Of a stretch of DNA of 64,000 nt, positions 44,786 through 53,562 are shown one piece after another. The notes under the pieces are model-generated. The model saw nothing but the letters and a program-made list of their open reading frames with translations, was not told the DNA's origin and made no database searches. Position numbers and translations under genes: made by a program. This stretch comes from Flavobacterium sp. ACN2. Its GTDB lineage: Bacteria; Bacteroidota; Bacteroidia; Flavobacteriales; Flavobacteriaceae. Numbering within the stretch: the stretch's first letter is position 1; the number at the start of each line of letters is the position of its first letter. Where the stretch lies: contig NZ_MRCM01000008.1 in assembly GCF_002303885.1 (NCBI RefSeq), positions 186,001 to 250,000 of the forward strand. Reading direction: 5' to 3'.

Positions 44786-45239
44786 GCCCAAATACGGTAT
44801 CTAAGATTAGTTGTGTTGTTTTGCTACGACTTTGTAACTCGTAGCTGGTTTAGTAGTTAGACCAATGAAAAGCTTTCCACTTTTGTGGATGGCTTTTTTG
44901 ATTTAAAACACTTTTGGTTTTTTATTTAACCGCAAAGAGCGCAAAGATTTACGCAAAGTCCGCAAAGTTTTTTTAAGCTTTGCGGACTTTTCTGTTTTGT
45001 TGTAATTCTAATTTTAATGTATTGTTTGTCATTTCGACAAAGGAGACTCGAGCGATAGCGAATAGGCAAAGCAAATCTTCGCGAGTAACTCTACAAAGAT
45101 TTTCTATTTATAATATTAAAATATTCCTATGCAATTAAGAAAAAGAAAGAAACTTCTTCTTTTTTGATTTCGTCGCCAATTTTTAAAATATTGGAATTTA
45201 GCCAATTAAAAATTTCTCAAATTTTATTTTAAAAAACGC
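44786..45239. repeat. Repeat-filled spacer between the tRNA-Asp genes
   Basis: It holds a CGCAAAG element with a perfect 13-bp hairpin (AAAGTCCGCAAAG at 44955-44967, CTTTGCGGACTTT at 44978-44990). A CATTTCGAC element follows (from 45029), whose core GGAGACTCGAGCGATAGCGA recurs at 52943. A weak hairpin (GCTTTCCAC/GTGGATGGC near 44870) is also present. No gene is seen. Confidence 0.65.
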
Positions 45240-45269
45240 TTGCAGAAACGAAATTCTGTTGTATTTTTG
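45240..45269 (+). promoter_or_regulatory. tRNA-Asp promoter, second copy
   Basis: TTG at 45240-45242, a 19-bp spacer and TATTTTTG at 45262-45269. The flanks are duplicated from the first copy. Confidence 0.75.
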
Positions 45270-45286
45270 CACCCACAATAACGCAG

Positions 45287-45360
45287 GGTTTGGTAGTTCA
45301 GTTGGTTAGAATACATGCCTGTCACGCATGGGGTCGCGGGTTCGAGTCCCGTCCAGACCG
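45287..45360 (+). tRNA. tRNA-Asp (anticodon GTC), copy 2
   Basis: Identical in sequence to copy 1 over the full 74 nt. CCA is not encoded. Confidence 0.95.
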
Positions 45361-45371
45361 CCTAAGTTTGT

Positions 45372-45408
45372 AAAATGCCTCTCATTATGAGAGGCATTTT
45401 TTTTATAT
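45372..45408 (+). terminator. Terminator after the second tRNA-Asp gene
   Basis: 14-bp arms AAAATGCCTCTCAT and ATGAGAGGCATTTT, then a T-run. Confidence 0.85.
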
Positions 45409-45424
45409 AAACTTTCTGGATTAT

Positions 45425-45522
45425 TAACCGCAAAGAGCGCTAAGATTTTACGCAAAGTTCGCAAAGGTTTTATTTAAAAGCTTTGCGAACTTTGCGTTTT
45501 TACCTTACGTGCTTTGCGTTAA
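45425..45522. repeat. Nested CGCAAAG inverted repeat
   Basis: Perfect inner arms ACGCAAAGTTCGCAAAG (45451-45467) and CTTTGCGAACTTTGCGT (45482-45498), with weaker outer arms TTAACCGCAAAGAGCGC and CTTACGTGCTTTGCGTTAA. It makes a false N-terminal extension of the following regulator gene. Confidence 0.8.
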
Positions 45523-45542
45523 ATTTCTCCTATCTTTATATT

Positions 45543-46367
45543 ATGGAACAATCAACATTCAAAGTAGACAAATATTATCTCCATAAAGTAGATGCTGATA
45601 AAAAAAGCATTTATTGTCATCATAATATAATGGGAGAATTACTTGTTCCAACACATAAGCATAAGAAAGCGCAAATGCTGTATGCAGAAGGTGATGTAGT
45701 TTTTGTGACAACTGAAACGAAATCATATTTTTTGCCTGCAAGACATTTTATCTGGATTCCCGCGGGAGTAGAGCATAGTATCGAACCAAAGTCGGAACAC
45801 GTGATGATGCGAAATTTGTATTTTCCGGTTGAAAAGGATGAAGATGAATTCTATAAAATCGAAGGTATTTACCCGGTGAATAATCTGCTGCTTCAAATGA
45901 TGATGTTTACCAATCAGTGGAACGGTGATTTGAAAAAGGGGACTCCGAGTTTTGTCATAGCAAAAGCTATAAAAGCGATTCTTCCGCAAATATGTCATAC
46001 GAATTTACCTTTAGAACTTCCTCAGCCTAAAGATAAACGGTTAGGAAAAATTCTTCGATACATTGAAAATAATCTAGGAGAAACGATTCTCTTTGCTGAT
46101 GTAGCGCATGAATTTGGCTTTAGCGAACGCTCTTTGTATCGCTTATTTCAGAAAGATCTCAAAATGTCTTTTATTCAATATTATACCATTCGAAGAATTC
46201 TTAAAGCGATTGAACTTTTGCTAGAAAGAAAGCTTTCGGTAAAAGAGGTAGCTCAAGAAGTTGGTTATAATAGTGTTCCGACTTTCAGTAATACTTTTTT
46301 CAAGATTTTAGGTCAAAGACCTTCTGATTATCTTAATGGAAAAGAAATTTTGGAACGTAATAAATAG
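45543..46367 (+). CDS. AraC-family transcriptional regulator with cupin domain
   Basis: A 274-residue regulator with an N-terminal cupin-like sensor (VPTHKHKKAQMLYAEGDVVFV, WIPAGVEHSI) and a C-terminal double helix-turn-helix (LFADVAHEFGFSERSLYRLF and LSVKEVAQEVGYNSVPTFSNTF). I start at the ATG at 45543; an upstream frame continues into a repeat. It precedes the efflux operon at 46726 on the same strand and probably regulates it in response to a small toxic molecule. Confidence 0.92.
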   Translation: MEQSTFKVDKYYLHKVDADKKSIYCHHNIMGELLVPTHKHKKAQMLYAEGDVVFVTTETKSYFLPARHFIWIPAGVEHSIEPKSEHVMMRNLYFPVEKDEDEFYKIEGIYPVNNLLLQMMMFTNQWNGDLKKGTPSFVIAKAIKAILPQICHTNLPLELPQPKDKRLGKILRYIENNLGETILFADVAHEFGFSERSLYRLFQKDLKMSFIQYYTIRRILKAIELLLERKLSVKEVAQEVGYNSVPTFSNTFFKILGQRPSDYLNGKEILERNK

Positions 46368-46376
46368 ATTTTTTTA

Positions 46377-46564
46377 TTTCACGCAGATTTGAAGTGATTT
46401 AAGTTGATTTTGCAGATTTCTTTTATTTAATACTAAAATAATTTCTCTCGCAGATTTGGGAGATTTTTTTAAATGCTTTATAATCTGCACAATCTGCCAA
46501 ATCTGTGAGAGTAAAAAAATAATCTGCACCCATCTGCTAAAATCTTTTTTAAATCTGCGTGAAA
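46377..46564. repeat. Nested CACGCAGATTT / CTCGCAGATTT inverted repeat
   Basis: Outer arms TTTCACGCAGATTT (46377-46390) and AAATCTGCGTGAAA (46551-46564) are exact. Inner arms CTCTCGCAGATTTGG (46445-46459) and CCAAATCTGTGAGAG (46497-46511) differ at one base. Confidence 0.85.
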
Positions 46565-46725
46565 AAATATTAATTTTTAATCATTTGTTTTTCAGTGTTT
46601 TAATATAACGTTTTCGAAAAATGGAATTTTAACATTTGTCCGAAATGAATATGTTATTGACTTTTTAGAATCATCCGCCAAGCAAAAAATGAAGGAACTT
46701 TGCAGCATAAATTATTCAAATATTC

Positions 46726-48087
46726 ATGTTCCTTACAAAAACAAACTCTAAAGAAGATTGTTTTCCCAGAAGCTTATTGGTTTTACTAATGGTATTAGTA
46801 TTCAGTAGTTTACAAGCTCAGGAAGTTCATACGGTTTCTTTACAAGAAGCGATGAAACTGGCGAAGGAAAACAACAAAAAAATCCTTAAATCTCAACTGG
46901 AGATTACGCTCGCTGAGCAAAACATCAAAGAAAGAAAAGAACTTAGATTACCGGATGTACAACTGAACGGAATGTACTCCAGAATTACCAACATTACAGA
47001 ATTTAAAGGAGATGGCTTCTTAAACGGAAAAGAAGTTACGAAAGCAATTCCTGAAATCTATGAGGTTAATTCAACTTTTAAAATGCCAATTTACGTTGGA
47101 AACAAGATTAATAATGCGATTAAAATTGCGAATCAGGAAAACGAAATTGCAAAAATAAAATCGGAAAAAACAGAAAATGATATTGAACTGGAAGTTGTTT
47201 CAAACTATCTGGCGATTTATAAAATGATGGAACTTCAAAAGATATTTGAAGAAAACATCAAAGAAGAAAAAAGCCGATTAAAAGAAGTGCAATCGCTTCA
47301 AAAACACGGAACGGTAACCAAAAATGAGGTTATACGTGCTGAATTACAGCTCTCAGATCGTGAGTTGAACGCGCTTACAAACTCCAAAAACATTAAAATT
47401 GCGCTTCACGATCTGAAGACTTTAATTCAGATTCCAGAAAACGAAGAAATTGCAATCGACACAACTGCAAGTCTGGACGAAATGAACGGTTTAGATCCGT
47501 ATGATTTTTATCTGAATAAAGCGATGCAGAACGAAGAAATGCGAATTGCAAGTCAGGAATTAAATATCAGTAAAACTGAAATGCAATTGGTAAAAGGGAA
47601 TTATCTGCCTAGCGTAAACTTCTTCGGGAATTATGGCTTTTATTATCCAAACTACAAATTCTTTCCGCCAAATCCGTATTTGTACACTTTAGGTCAGGTA
47701 GGAATCGAGGCGCGTTTTGATCTTTCGGCTTTGTATAAAAACAAAACGAAAGTGGCAAAAGCGAGTACTAAAATCGATGTGCAGAAAATGCAGACTGAAA
47801 TTATAAAAGAAGAAATTCAAGATCAGTTATACAAAGAGCATACGCAGTATCAGGAAATTCTCGAAAAATTTGTTGTGGTTGACAAAGCTTTGGATTTAGC
47901 TGAAGAAAACTACCGAATTGTAAAGCTGAAATACTTAAACCAATTGGTTTTAATTACCGAAATGGTCGATGCTGATAATGCTTTGCTTCAGGCAAAATAC
48001 AACAAAATCTCTACCCGATTGGATGCTGTTTTGAAACATTACCAAATGATGCACACGGCAGGAATTATGCCTAATGCAGGAAGTTAA
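46726..48087 (+). CDS. TolC-family outer-membrane efflux protein
   Basis: A 453-residue protein with a signal peptide (SLLVLLMVLVFSSLQAQ). Two OEP repeats rich in coiled-coil follow: VSLQEAMKLAKENNKKILKSQLEI near the start of the mature chain, and VDKALDLAEENYRIVKLKYLNQLVLITEMVDADNALLQAKYN near the end. It forms the outer-membrane channel of the pump whose adaptor and MFS genes follow. A near-consensus GAACTTTG element lies at 46695-46702. Confidence 0.93.
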   Translation: MFLTKTNSKEDCFPRSLLVLLMVLVFSSLQAQEVHTVSLQEAMKLAKENNKKILKSQLEITLAEQNIKERKELRLPDVQLNGMYSRITNITEFKGDGFLNGKEVTKAIPEIYEVNSTFKMPIYVGNKINNAIKIANQENEIAKIKSEKTENDIELEVVSNYLAIYKMMELQKIFEENIKEEKSRLKEVQSLQKHGTVTKNEVIRAELQLSDRELNALTNSKNIKIALHDLKTLIQIPENEEIAIDTTASLDEMNGLDPYDFYLNKAMQNEEMRIASQELNISKTEMQLVKGNYLPSVNFFGNYGFYYPNYKFFPPNPYLYTLGQVGIEARFDLSALYKNKTKVAKASTKIDVQKMQTEIIKEEIQDQLYKEHTQYQEILEKFVVVDKALDLAEENYRIVKLKYLNQLVLITEMVDADNALLQAKYNKISTRLDAVLKHYQMMHTAGIMPNAGS

Positions 48088-48144
48088 ACGGAAAAGCTAG
48101 AGGAAAGATTTTAAAGAAAGAACTAAGATAAAGAGATAAAAAAG

Positions 48145-49197
48145 ATGGTTAAGATAAAAAATGAAACTAAAAGAAATAAAACGTTTCATATACTAATAAC
48201 AATTATTGCGTGTGCGCTGGTAATAAGCGGGGTTATTTTAGGAATTTGGTTTTATGTGTTTAACCGAAACCACGAAGAAACCAATGATGCGCAGGTCGAA
48301 CAATACGTTACGCCAATTATGTCGAGAATTACAGGTTATGTGCAGGAAGTTCGTTTTGACGAAAACCAATTTGTGCATAAAGGAGATACTTTGGTAGTGA
48401 TTGATAATAGAGAATATAAATCGAAATTGAATGTGGCTCTTGCCGATGTTCAAAATGCGCAACAAAATAGTGTTGTGGCTCAAAAAAATGCCATTAATAC
48501 AGCAAGTGCAACGGCAATTAACGAATCGCAATTAGAAGCAGCAAAATCAAATCTTTGGAAAACCAAACTAGAATACGAAAGATACAAAGCTTTGGTGAGT
48601 GAAGAAGCAGCAACTTCTCAGCAATTGGAGAAAGTAAAAGCAGATTACGAGTCGGCGCAAGCACATTTTCAGGAAATGAAAAACAGAATTCATTCGGCTA
48701 CTTTAAGTACTTCTGTCGCTGAAGCGAATGTTCCAACAACGCAAACGAATATTACTTCAAAACAAGCTGTTGCAGATAATGCGGCATTGTTTCTTTCGTA
48801 CACTGTAATCACAGCGCCTTATGATGGCTGGGTCGGAAAAAGAACTTTACAGCCAGGACAAATGGTAAAAGAAGGACAATCTTTGCTTTCTATCGTAAGT
48901 AAAGAAAAATGGATTACAGCGAACTTTAAAGAAACGCAATTGCAATATTTAACTGTTGGGCAAGAAGTAGAAATCAAAGCAGATGCAATAAGCGACAAAG
49001 TTTTTGTGGGAACAATTGCTTCGTTATCGCCTGCGAGTGGTGCGAGATTCTCGTTGCTACCTCCAGATAATGCGACTGGAAACTTCGTAAAAATTGAACA
49101 AAGAATTCCAGTTAGAATTCAGTTAAAAGAGCAAGACAAACAAACCGATTTTTTAAGAGCAGGAATGAACATTACGGTTGTTGCTGCGCACAAATAA
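48145..49197 (+). CDS. EmrA/HlyD-type periplasmic adaptor
   Basis: A 350-residue protein with one N-terminal helix (about 13-36). It has the lipoyl half VTPIMSRITGYVQEVRFDENQFVHKGDTLVVID, a helical hairpin (90-200), the second half ITAPYDGWVGKRTLQPGQMVKEGQSL and a C-terminal barrel. Motifs match EmrA, the adaptor that couples an MFS pump to TolC. It lies between the TolC-like and MFS genes. Confidence 0.93.
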   Translation: MVKIKNETKRNKTFHILITIIACALVISGVILGIWFYVFNRNHEETNDAQVEQYVTPIMSRITGYVQEVRFDENQFVHKGDTLVVIDNREYKSKLNVALADVQNAQQNSVVAQKNAINTASATAINESQLEAAKSNLWKTKLEYERYKALVSEEAATSQQLEKVKADYESAQAHFQEMKNRIHSATLSTSVAEANVPTTQTNITSKQAVADNAALFLSYTVITAPYDGWVGKRTLQPGQMVKEGQSLLSIVSKEKWITANFKETQLQYLTVGQEVEIKADAISDKVFVGTIASLSPASGARFSLLPPDNATGNFVKIEQRIPVRIQLKEQDKQTDFLRAGMNITVVAAHK

Positions 49198-49198
49198 A

Positions 49199-50782
49199 AT
49201 GGAAGATAAAAGTATATTTAAATCATGGGTTCCAAAATGGGCGATCATTATTATTTTGTTCGTTTGTTTGTTGCATTCCATGATTTTATTGGGAGTTTAC
49301 ACGTCAAACGTAACGTATGCGGCGAGTTTTCTGGACATTGAGCCAGAAGATTTGCAGTTTGCAATGTGCGTTACGTACGGAACTCTGCTGGCAACCATTT
49401 TAATAGAAAGCCGATTTTCGAGTTTTTTCCCTGCAAAAAATTACTTGATGGCGGTTTATTCCTTAATCGGAATTACAATTATTTCATCTGCTTATATTAC
49501 TAATTTTTCGGTTTTTCTATTAATGAGAGTTGCCGAAGGAATCCTGATGGCGCTTCCTGTAATCACGATCAGACAATTGCTTATTGAGCAGTTCAATACT
49601 AAAAATGCCATTATTATCGGGTTTTCATTTTACTACGGCGCGCTGTTGTTGTCTACGCCTTTTATTATGAATATCGCCGTGTGGTTTCTCGATCATTACG
49701 ACTGGAAATATATGTTGTATGTTTCGGGAGGACTACAAGTTTTAAACGTCTTTTTAATCTTAGTTACTTTCAGGGGGCACCGAATTACAAAGAAGATTCC
49801 GTTGTATCAAATCGACTGGATGAGTTATTTTTTGGTTTTAATTTCGATTCTTTGCGGTGCCTACTTTTTTGTTTATGCTGAGAAAAAATATTGGTTACAG
49901 TCTTCAGAAATGGTTTTAATCTTGATGATTTCGCTCATTACAGGCGGATTATTCATTTTTAAAGAACGTTTAGTAAAAAGACCGAGTTTTAATTTTGAAG
50001 TTATAAAATACGCCAATCTGCGAATAGGATTTTTATTGTTTTTCCTTTTCTATATCAGCAGAGCAACACTGAGTCTTTGTCATTCGGCAATGTTTTCAAT
50101 CTGGAATTGGGATCCTTCTCGTGTTGCGGGCGTTCAGTATATAAATGGATTAGGAAACGTAATCGGACTTATTTTAGCCGCATTTTTTCTGATGAAATCT
50201 GTTTCGACAAAAATTATTTTTATGATTGGTTTTACGCTTATTGCTATTTTCCATTTCTGGTTTACGTTTCTTTTTGTGCCAGATATTGCACTAAGCGATA
50301 TTATCATTCCCTATATTTTGCAAGGAATCGGTGTTGGATTTTTATTTGTTCCGCTCATCTTATTTACCACATCATCGGTTCCGGCAAATATGGCGGTTTC
50401 TTCAGGAATTGTTGGGGTTTCAGGGCGTTTTTGGGGAAGTACAATTGGTTTCTGCGTCATGCAGAATGCAATGGTTTTCTTGAACAAAAAACACTTTCTG
50501 AAATTAAGCCAATTTGTTACTGGTGAAAATCCAGAAGCGCAGCAAACTATTGCAAGCACAACTCAAAGTTTTATTGCCAAAGGATATTCGGCAGATAATG
50601 CAAATGTTTTGGCTATGAAAAAAGTTTTCAGCACAATCTCTAAACAATCGACTTTATTGGCCGATATGGAAATTTATACGATTGTTGGTTATGGTTTAGT
50701 GGTTTTGATTATTCTAATTGCGTGCAATCAGCATTTGAGACAAACTATGACTTTGGTTAAAAGTAAGATTTGGATCGGCTGA
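49199..50782 (+). CDS. MFS drug-efflux transporter, EmrB-like (DHA2)
   Basis: A 527-residue inner-membrane protein with about 14 helices, starting MEDKSIFKSWVPKWAIIIILF. The ATG at 49199 lies one base after the adaptor stop. Helix 4-5 motifs MRVAEGILMALPVITIRQLL and the late IPYILQGIGVGFLFVPLIL with SGIVGVSGRFWGS fit the DHA2 family. With the two preceding genes it forms an EmrAB-TolC-like pump for proton-driven drug export. The substrate is not predictable. Confidence 0.92.
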   Translation: MEDKSIFKSWVPKWAIIIILFVCLLHSMILLGVYTSNVTYAASFLDIEPEDLQFAMCVTYGTLLATILIESRFSSFFPAKNYLMAVYSLIGITIISSAYITNFSVFLLMRVAEGILMALPVITIRQLLIEQFNTKNAIIIGFSFYYGALLLSTPFIMNIAVWFLDHYDWKYMLYVSGGLQVLNVFLILVTFRGHRITKKIPLYQIDWMSYFLVLISILCGAYFFVYAEKKYWLQSSEMVLILMISLITGGLFIFKERLVKRPSFNFEVIKYANLRIGFLLFFLFYISRATLSLCHSAMFSIWNWDPSRVAGVQYINGLGNVIGLILAAFFLMKSVSTKIIFMIGFTLIAIFHFWFTFLFVPDIALSDIIIPYILQGIGVGFLFVPLILFTTSSVPANMAVSSGIVGVSGRFWGSTIGFCVMQNAMVFLNKKHFLKLSQFVTGENPEAQQTIASTTQSFIAKGYSADNANVLAMKKVFSTISKQSTLLADMEIYTIVGYGLVVLIILIACNQHLRQTMTLVKSKIWIG

Positions 50783-50788
50783 TGAGTT

Positions 50789-50994
50789 AATCTCGCAAAG
50801 TCACGAAGTCGCAAAGTTTTTATTTCACGCAGATTTTAAAAGATTTAAGCAGATAAGCGCAGATTATTTATTTCTAAAATCTTAAAATTAAATCTGCTAA
50901 AATCTGCCGAATCTGCGTGAAACAAAATCCTTTTAATCTTAATAATCTGTGGCTTTAAAATAAAAACCTTGCGACTTCGCGACTTTGCGAGATT
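50789..50994. repeat. Nested inverted repeat (CTCGCAAAG outer, CACGCAGATTT inner)
   Basis: Outer arms at 50789-50816 and 50968-50994 are inverse complements with few changes (AATCTCGCAAAGTC type). An inner TTTCACGCAGATT/AATCTGCGTGAAA pair lies near 50822-50922. The element lies downstream of the MFS gene, and its end runs into a false frame before the HAD gene. Confidence 0.85.
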
Positions 50995-51086
50995 CAAAAA
51001 AAATCTTAGCGAATCTCTGCGAGAAACCTCCGCGCAACTCTGCGGAAAAACTTATCTTGCAACCGTTAAAACAACAAAACAAAATT

Positions 51087-51752
51087 ATGAGCCAGCAATG
51101 TGTAATTTTTGATATGGACGGCGTGATTTCGCACACCAATCCGCATCATGTAATCGCTTTTGAAAAGTTTTTCGATAAATATAATGTTCCGTATACTCAG
51201 GAAGAATTTGAAGAACATATGTACGGAAAACACAATAGTTATATCATGACGCATTTCTTCAAACGTCCAATTGAGGGAGAAGAATTGATCAAGCTTGAAG
51301 ACGAGAAAGAAGGAATGTTCCGTGAGATTTATAAAGACAAAGTCGAAACGATTCCGCATTACATGGATTTTTTAAACGAATTAAAATCTCGTGGTTTCAA
51401 AACTGCAGTTGCCACATCGGCGCCCCGTGCAAACTTGGATTTGATCGCCAATTTCCTGAAACTAGACGAAAAAATGGATTCGATGATGTCCAGCGAAGAC
51501 GTAACGTTTCATAAACCGAATCCCGAAGTATATCTAAAATCGGCAGAACGCGTGGGAGTTTCTCCGTCTGATTGTGTGGTTTTCGAAGATTCTTTTTCGG
51601 GTATTACAGCAGGACTAAATGCCGGAATGAAAGTCGTTGGAGTTTTGAGCACGCATACCAAAGAACAGCTTCCGCCATGTGATTTTTATATTAATGATTA
51701 TAGTGAAATCAATGTGGATAAGATTATTGAAATATTAAATTTCAATAAATAA
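51087..51752 (+). CDS. HAD-superfamily phosphatase / phosphoglucomutase-like
   Basis: This 221-residue enzyme has motif I FDMDGV (D9 nucleophile, D11), motif II in VATSAPRANL, the motif III Lys in TFHKPNPEVY and motif IV VVFEDSFSGI. The alpha-helical cap sits in the C1 position (residues 15-90), as in beta-phosphoglucomutase and phosphoglycolate phosphatase. It acts on a small phosphorylated metabolite. I start at MSQQ; the upstream in-frame stretch comes from repeat sequence. Confidence 0.9.
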   Translation: MSQQCVIFDMDGVISHTNPHHVIAFEKFFDKYNVPYTQEEFEEHMYGKHNSYIMTHFFKRPIEGEELIKLEDEKEGMFREIYKDKVETIPHYMDFLNELKSRGFKTAVATSAPRANLDLIANFLKLDEKMDSMMSSEDVTFHKPNPEVYLKSAERVGVSPSDCVVFEDSFSGITAGLNAGMKVVGVLSTHTKEQLPPCDFYINDYSEINVDKIIEILNFNK

Positions 51753-51779
51753 ATTTCAAATTCCAAGATTAAAGAATTT

Positions 51780-51877
51780 TTATTTCACGCAGATTCTGCA
51801 GATTTTAGCAGATTTATTTTGATTTTAATAATATCTGCGTTTATCTGCTTAAATCATTTTAAATCTGCGTGAAATAA
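51780..51877. repeat. CACGCAGATT inverted repeat
   Basis: Exact arms TTATTTCACGCAGATT (51780-51795) and AATCTGCGTGAAATAA (51862-51877), between convergent genes. Confidence 0.85.
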
Positions 51878-51885
51878 AAAACGAA

Positions 51886-52677
51886 TCAATACCTCTCCTT
51901 CAAAAAAGCAATCCAGCCTTTTTCAAATTCTTCTTGCGTTACGTTCAATGTTTTTTCGATGTTGCCAAAAGAAGTAATCAGTTTGGGCAGAATGTCTTTT
52001 CCCCATTTTTGGGTCATATATTCGATTATCGTGTAGCCAATATTGTAAATCTGATTGCCGTGATTTAAATCTTCTAAAGTCAAGTTTTTGCTTTTAGCAT
52101 ATTTCACGCTTAACGAATTTACTTCTTCTGCTTCAAACATACTAATCGATTCCCAAAGCCAACGCGGATATTCGGCTTTGAATTTTTTATCAAATTCTCT
52201 TTCAAAAGTCAGTCGATCTTGCGTGATGATGGTGTCTTTTGCTTTATAGATTAATATGTTCAGTTGAACGCAATGCGTAAACTCGTGCAAAGCCGTTTTG
52301 AGCGGATCGTCTGGAAAAATAGAATTAAACCAATTCGTCCATACAAAATGAAATTCGTTTGGACCACGACTTGTGCCTTTTGTATTTTCTTTTAAACCCG
52401 TAGCTTCATTGAACTTGAATTGCGAACCGTAAACAAAAACCTTTATCGGGTCATGTTCTACGTCTTTTAGATTTTCTCTTATTCTAGAATAATTTTCCTC
52501 GAGATGTTTGCTGACTTTTTCGGCCTCGCTTTTATAAATTCCGTTATAGGAAACAATAAAATGCTCCGATTTAAGGGTTTTGGTTTCGTGCTGAACGGTA
52601 AAGCTTCGAATCGTTCTCGCAAAGTAAAAAACAGCAATAATTGCTAATAGAATAACTAATAATCTGTATTTTCTCAT
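51886..52677 (-). CDS. Membrane-anchored HExxH metalloprotease-like protein
   Basis: This 263-residue protein has an N-terminal signal anchor (residues 5-21). It has ALHEFTHCVQ with HEFTH at 131-135 and a downstream WLWESISMFEAEE with a possible third zinc ligand near 176. This is the gluzincin pattern of peptidase MA-like proteins. The active site would face the periplasm. The substrate is unknown. Confidence 0.8.
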   Translation of the reverse strand: MRKYRLLVILLAIIAVFYFARTIRSFTVQHETKTLKSEHFIVSYNGIYKSEAEKVSKHLEENYSRIRENLKDVEHDPIKVFVYGSQFKFNEATGLKENTKGTSRGPNEFHFVWTNWFNSIFPDDPLKTALHEFTHCVQLNILIYKAKDTIITQDRLTFEREFDKKFKAEYPRWLWESISMFEAEEVNSLSVKYAKSKNLTLEDLNHGNQIYNIGYTIIEYMTQKWGKDILPKLITSFGNIEKTLNVTQEEFEKGWIAFLKERY

Positions 52678-53235
52678 GTGTTCTAATTGTTTTTTGAGAT
52701 TAAAAACAAGCGAAATTTTGAGAATTAGGTTTTTGGTATTTTAAAAATAAGAATATTTAAATACTAAAGCATAAAATAATTAAAGAAATTTCTGAATTTA
52801 TAATCTTTGATGGTTTTTAATCTTGCAATCCCGATAGCTATCGGGAGCAGGGTCGCAGAGTTTTTTTTATTTAGCCGCAGATTATTAAGATTAAAAGGAT
52901 TTTTTACGCATTGTAACCATAAAGTGTTTTCATTTCGACGGAGGAGACTCGAGCGATAGCGAACTGGCGAAGCAAATCTTCGCAAGTAACTCTGCAAAGT
53001 TTTTTCCGCATTGTAACCATAAAGTATTGTCATTTAGGAACGAGAAATCTCCACAAGTAGCTCCGCAACGAAAAGCCAATCTTTGTCGAGTTTCTTGCGA
53101 AGATTTCTCCTTTCGTCGAAATGACAAACTAGACGGATATGCTTTATGAAATAAGAAAGTTAAATGAATTTGCCTCCTGCTTTAGCTGGAGGTTTTTTAT
53201 GGTTGAAAGGGAAAAGGCTTTAGCCGAAAGAAAAA
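52678..53235. repeat. Gene-free stretch with several palindromic elements
   Basis: It contains the perfect palindrome TCCCGATAGCTATCGGGA (52829-52846). CGCATTGTAACCATAAAGT occurs as a direct repeat at 52907-52925 and 53007-53025, 100 bp apart. A CATTTCGACGGAGGAG element starts at 52931, with an opposite-facing CTCCTTTCGTCGAAATGAC at 53107-53125. A CCTCC..GGAGG hairpin with a T-run lies at 53173-53198. Open frames here are repeat-derived. Confidence 0.7.
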
Positions 53236-53562
53236 TTATATAATAAACATTGCAATTGTCATTGCAATAAATAGATAAAGAAAAATCGATGCGCTTAATA
53301 AAAGCCATAAGGATTTTGGAACAATTTTTAATCTTAAATCTATAATGAGTACAATGGAATTGATAAAAGAAAAAACTACAAGAAATAAATTTAAAAATAA
53401 GGTAAAAGTAGCGCCATAGGCAAATATCAAAGTACCTCTAAAACTCTCCAGATAATGTCTCGTAGCGCAACTAAGAAGAAATAAAACAGGAATTATAATT
53501 GCTAATTTCTGTGTTAGATCAAGATCTTTGAATTTTGTCAGTATGGATTTTGATAAAATCAT
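53236..53562 (-). CDS. Small membrane protein, three helices
   Basis: A 108-residue protein with helices near 18-33, 45-75 and 83-107. It overlaps the stop of the XRE regulator gene by 4 bp, so the two are co-expressed and translationally coupled. No family is recognised. Pairs of a small XRE repressor and a membrane protein occur in accessory modules of unknown function. Confidence 0.7.
   Translation of the reverse strand: MILSKSILTKFKDLDLTQKLAIIIPVLFLLSCATRHYLESFRGTLIFAYGATFTLFLNLFLVVFSFINSIVLIIDLRLKIVPKSLWLLLSASIFLYLFIAMTIAMFII

Noticed and set aside
44673..45360. The two tRNA-Asp genes as borders of an integrated element
   Set aside because: The space between holds only repeats and a terminator. 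Duplicated promoters point to simple gene duplication.
45483..45542. 20-codon upstream extension of the AraC gene
   Set aside because: It lies in the right arm of a CGCAAAG inverted repeat. The ATG at 45543 fits the family start.
50985..51086. N-terminal extension of the HAD gene
   Set aside because: It is translated repeat sequence. The HAD fold begins right at MSQQCVIFDMDGV (51087).
52764..53127. Two overlapping minus-strand open frames of 89 and 65 codons
   Set aside because: Both lie wholly in the CATTTCGAC and palindrome repeats, have no start signal and differ in composition from the neighbouring genes.
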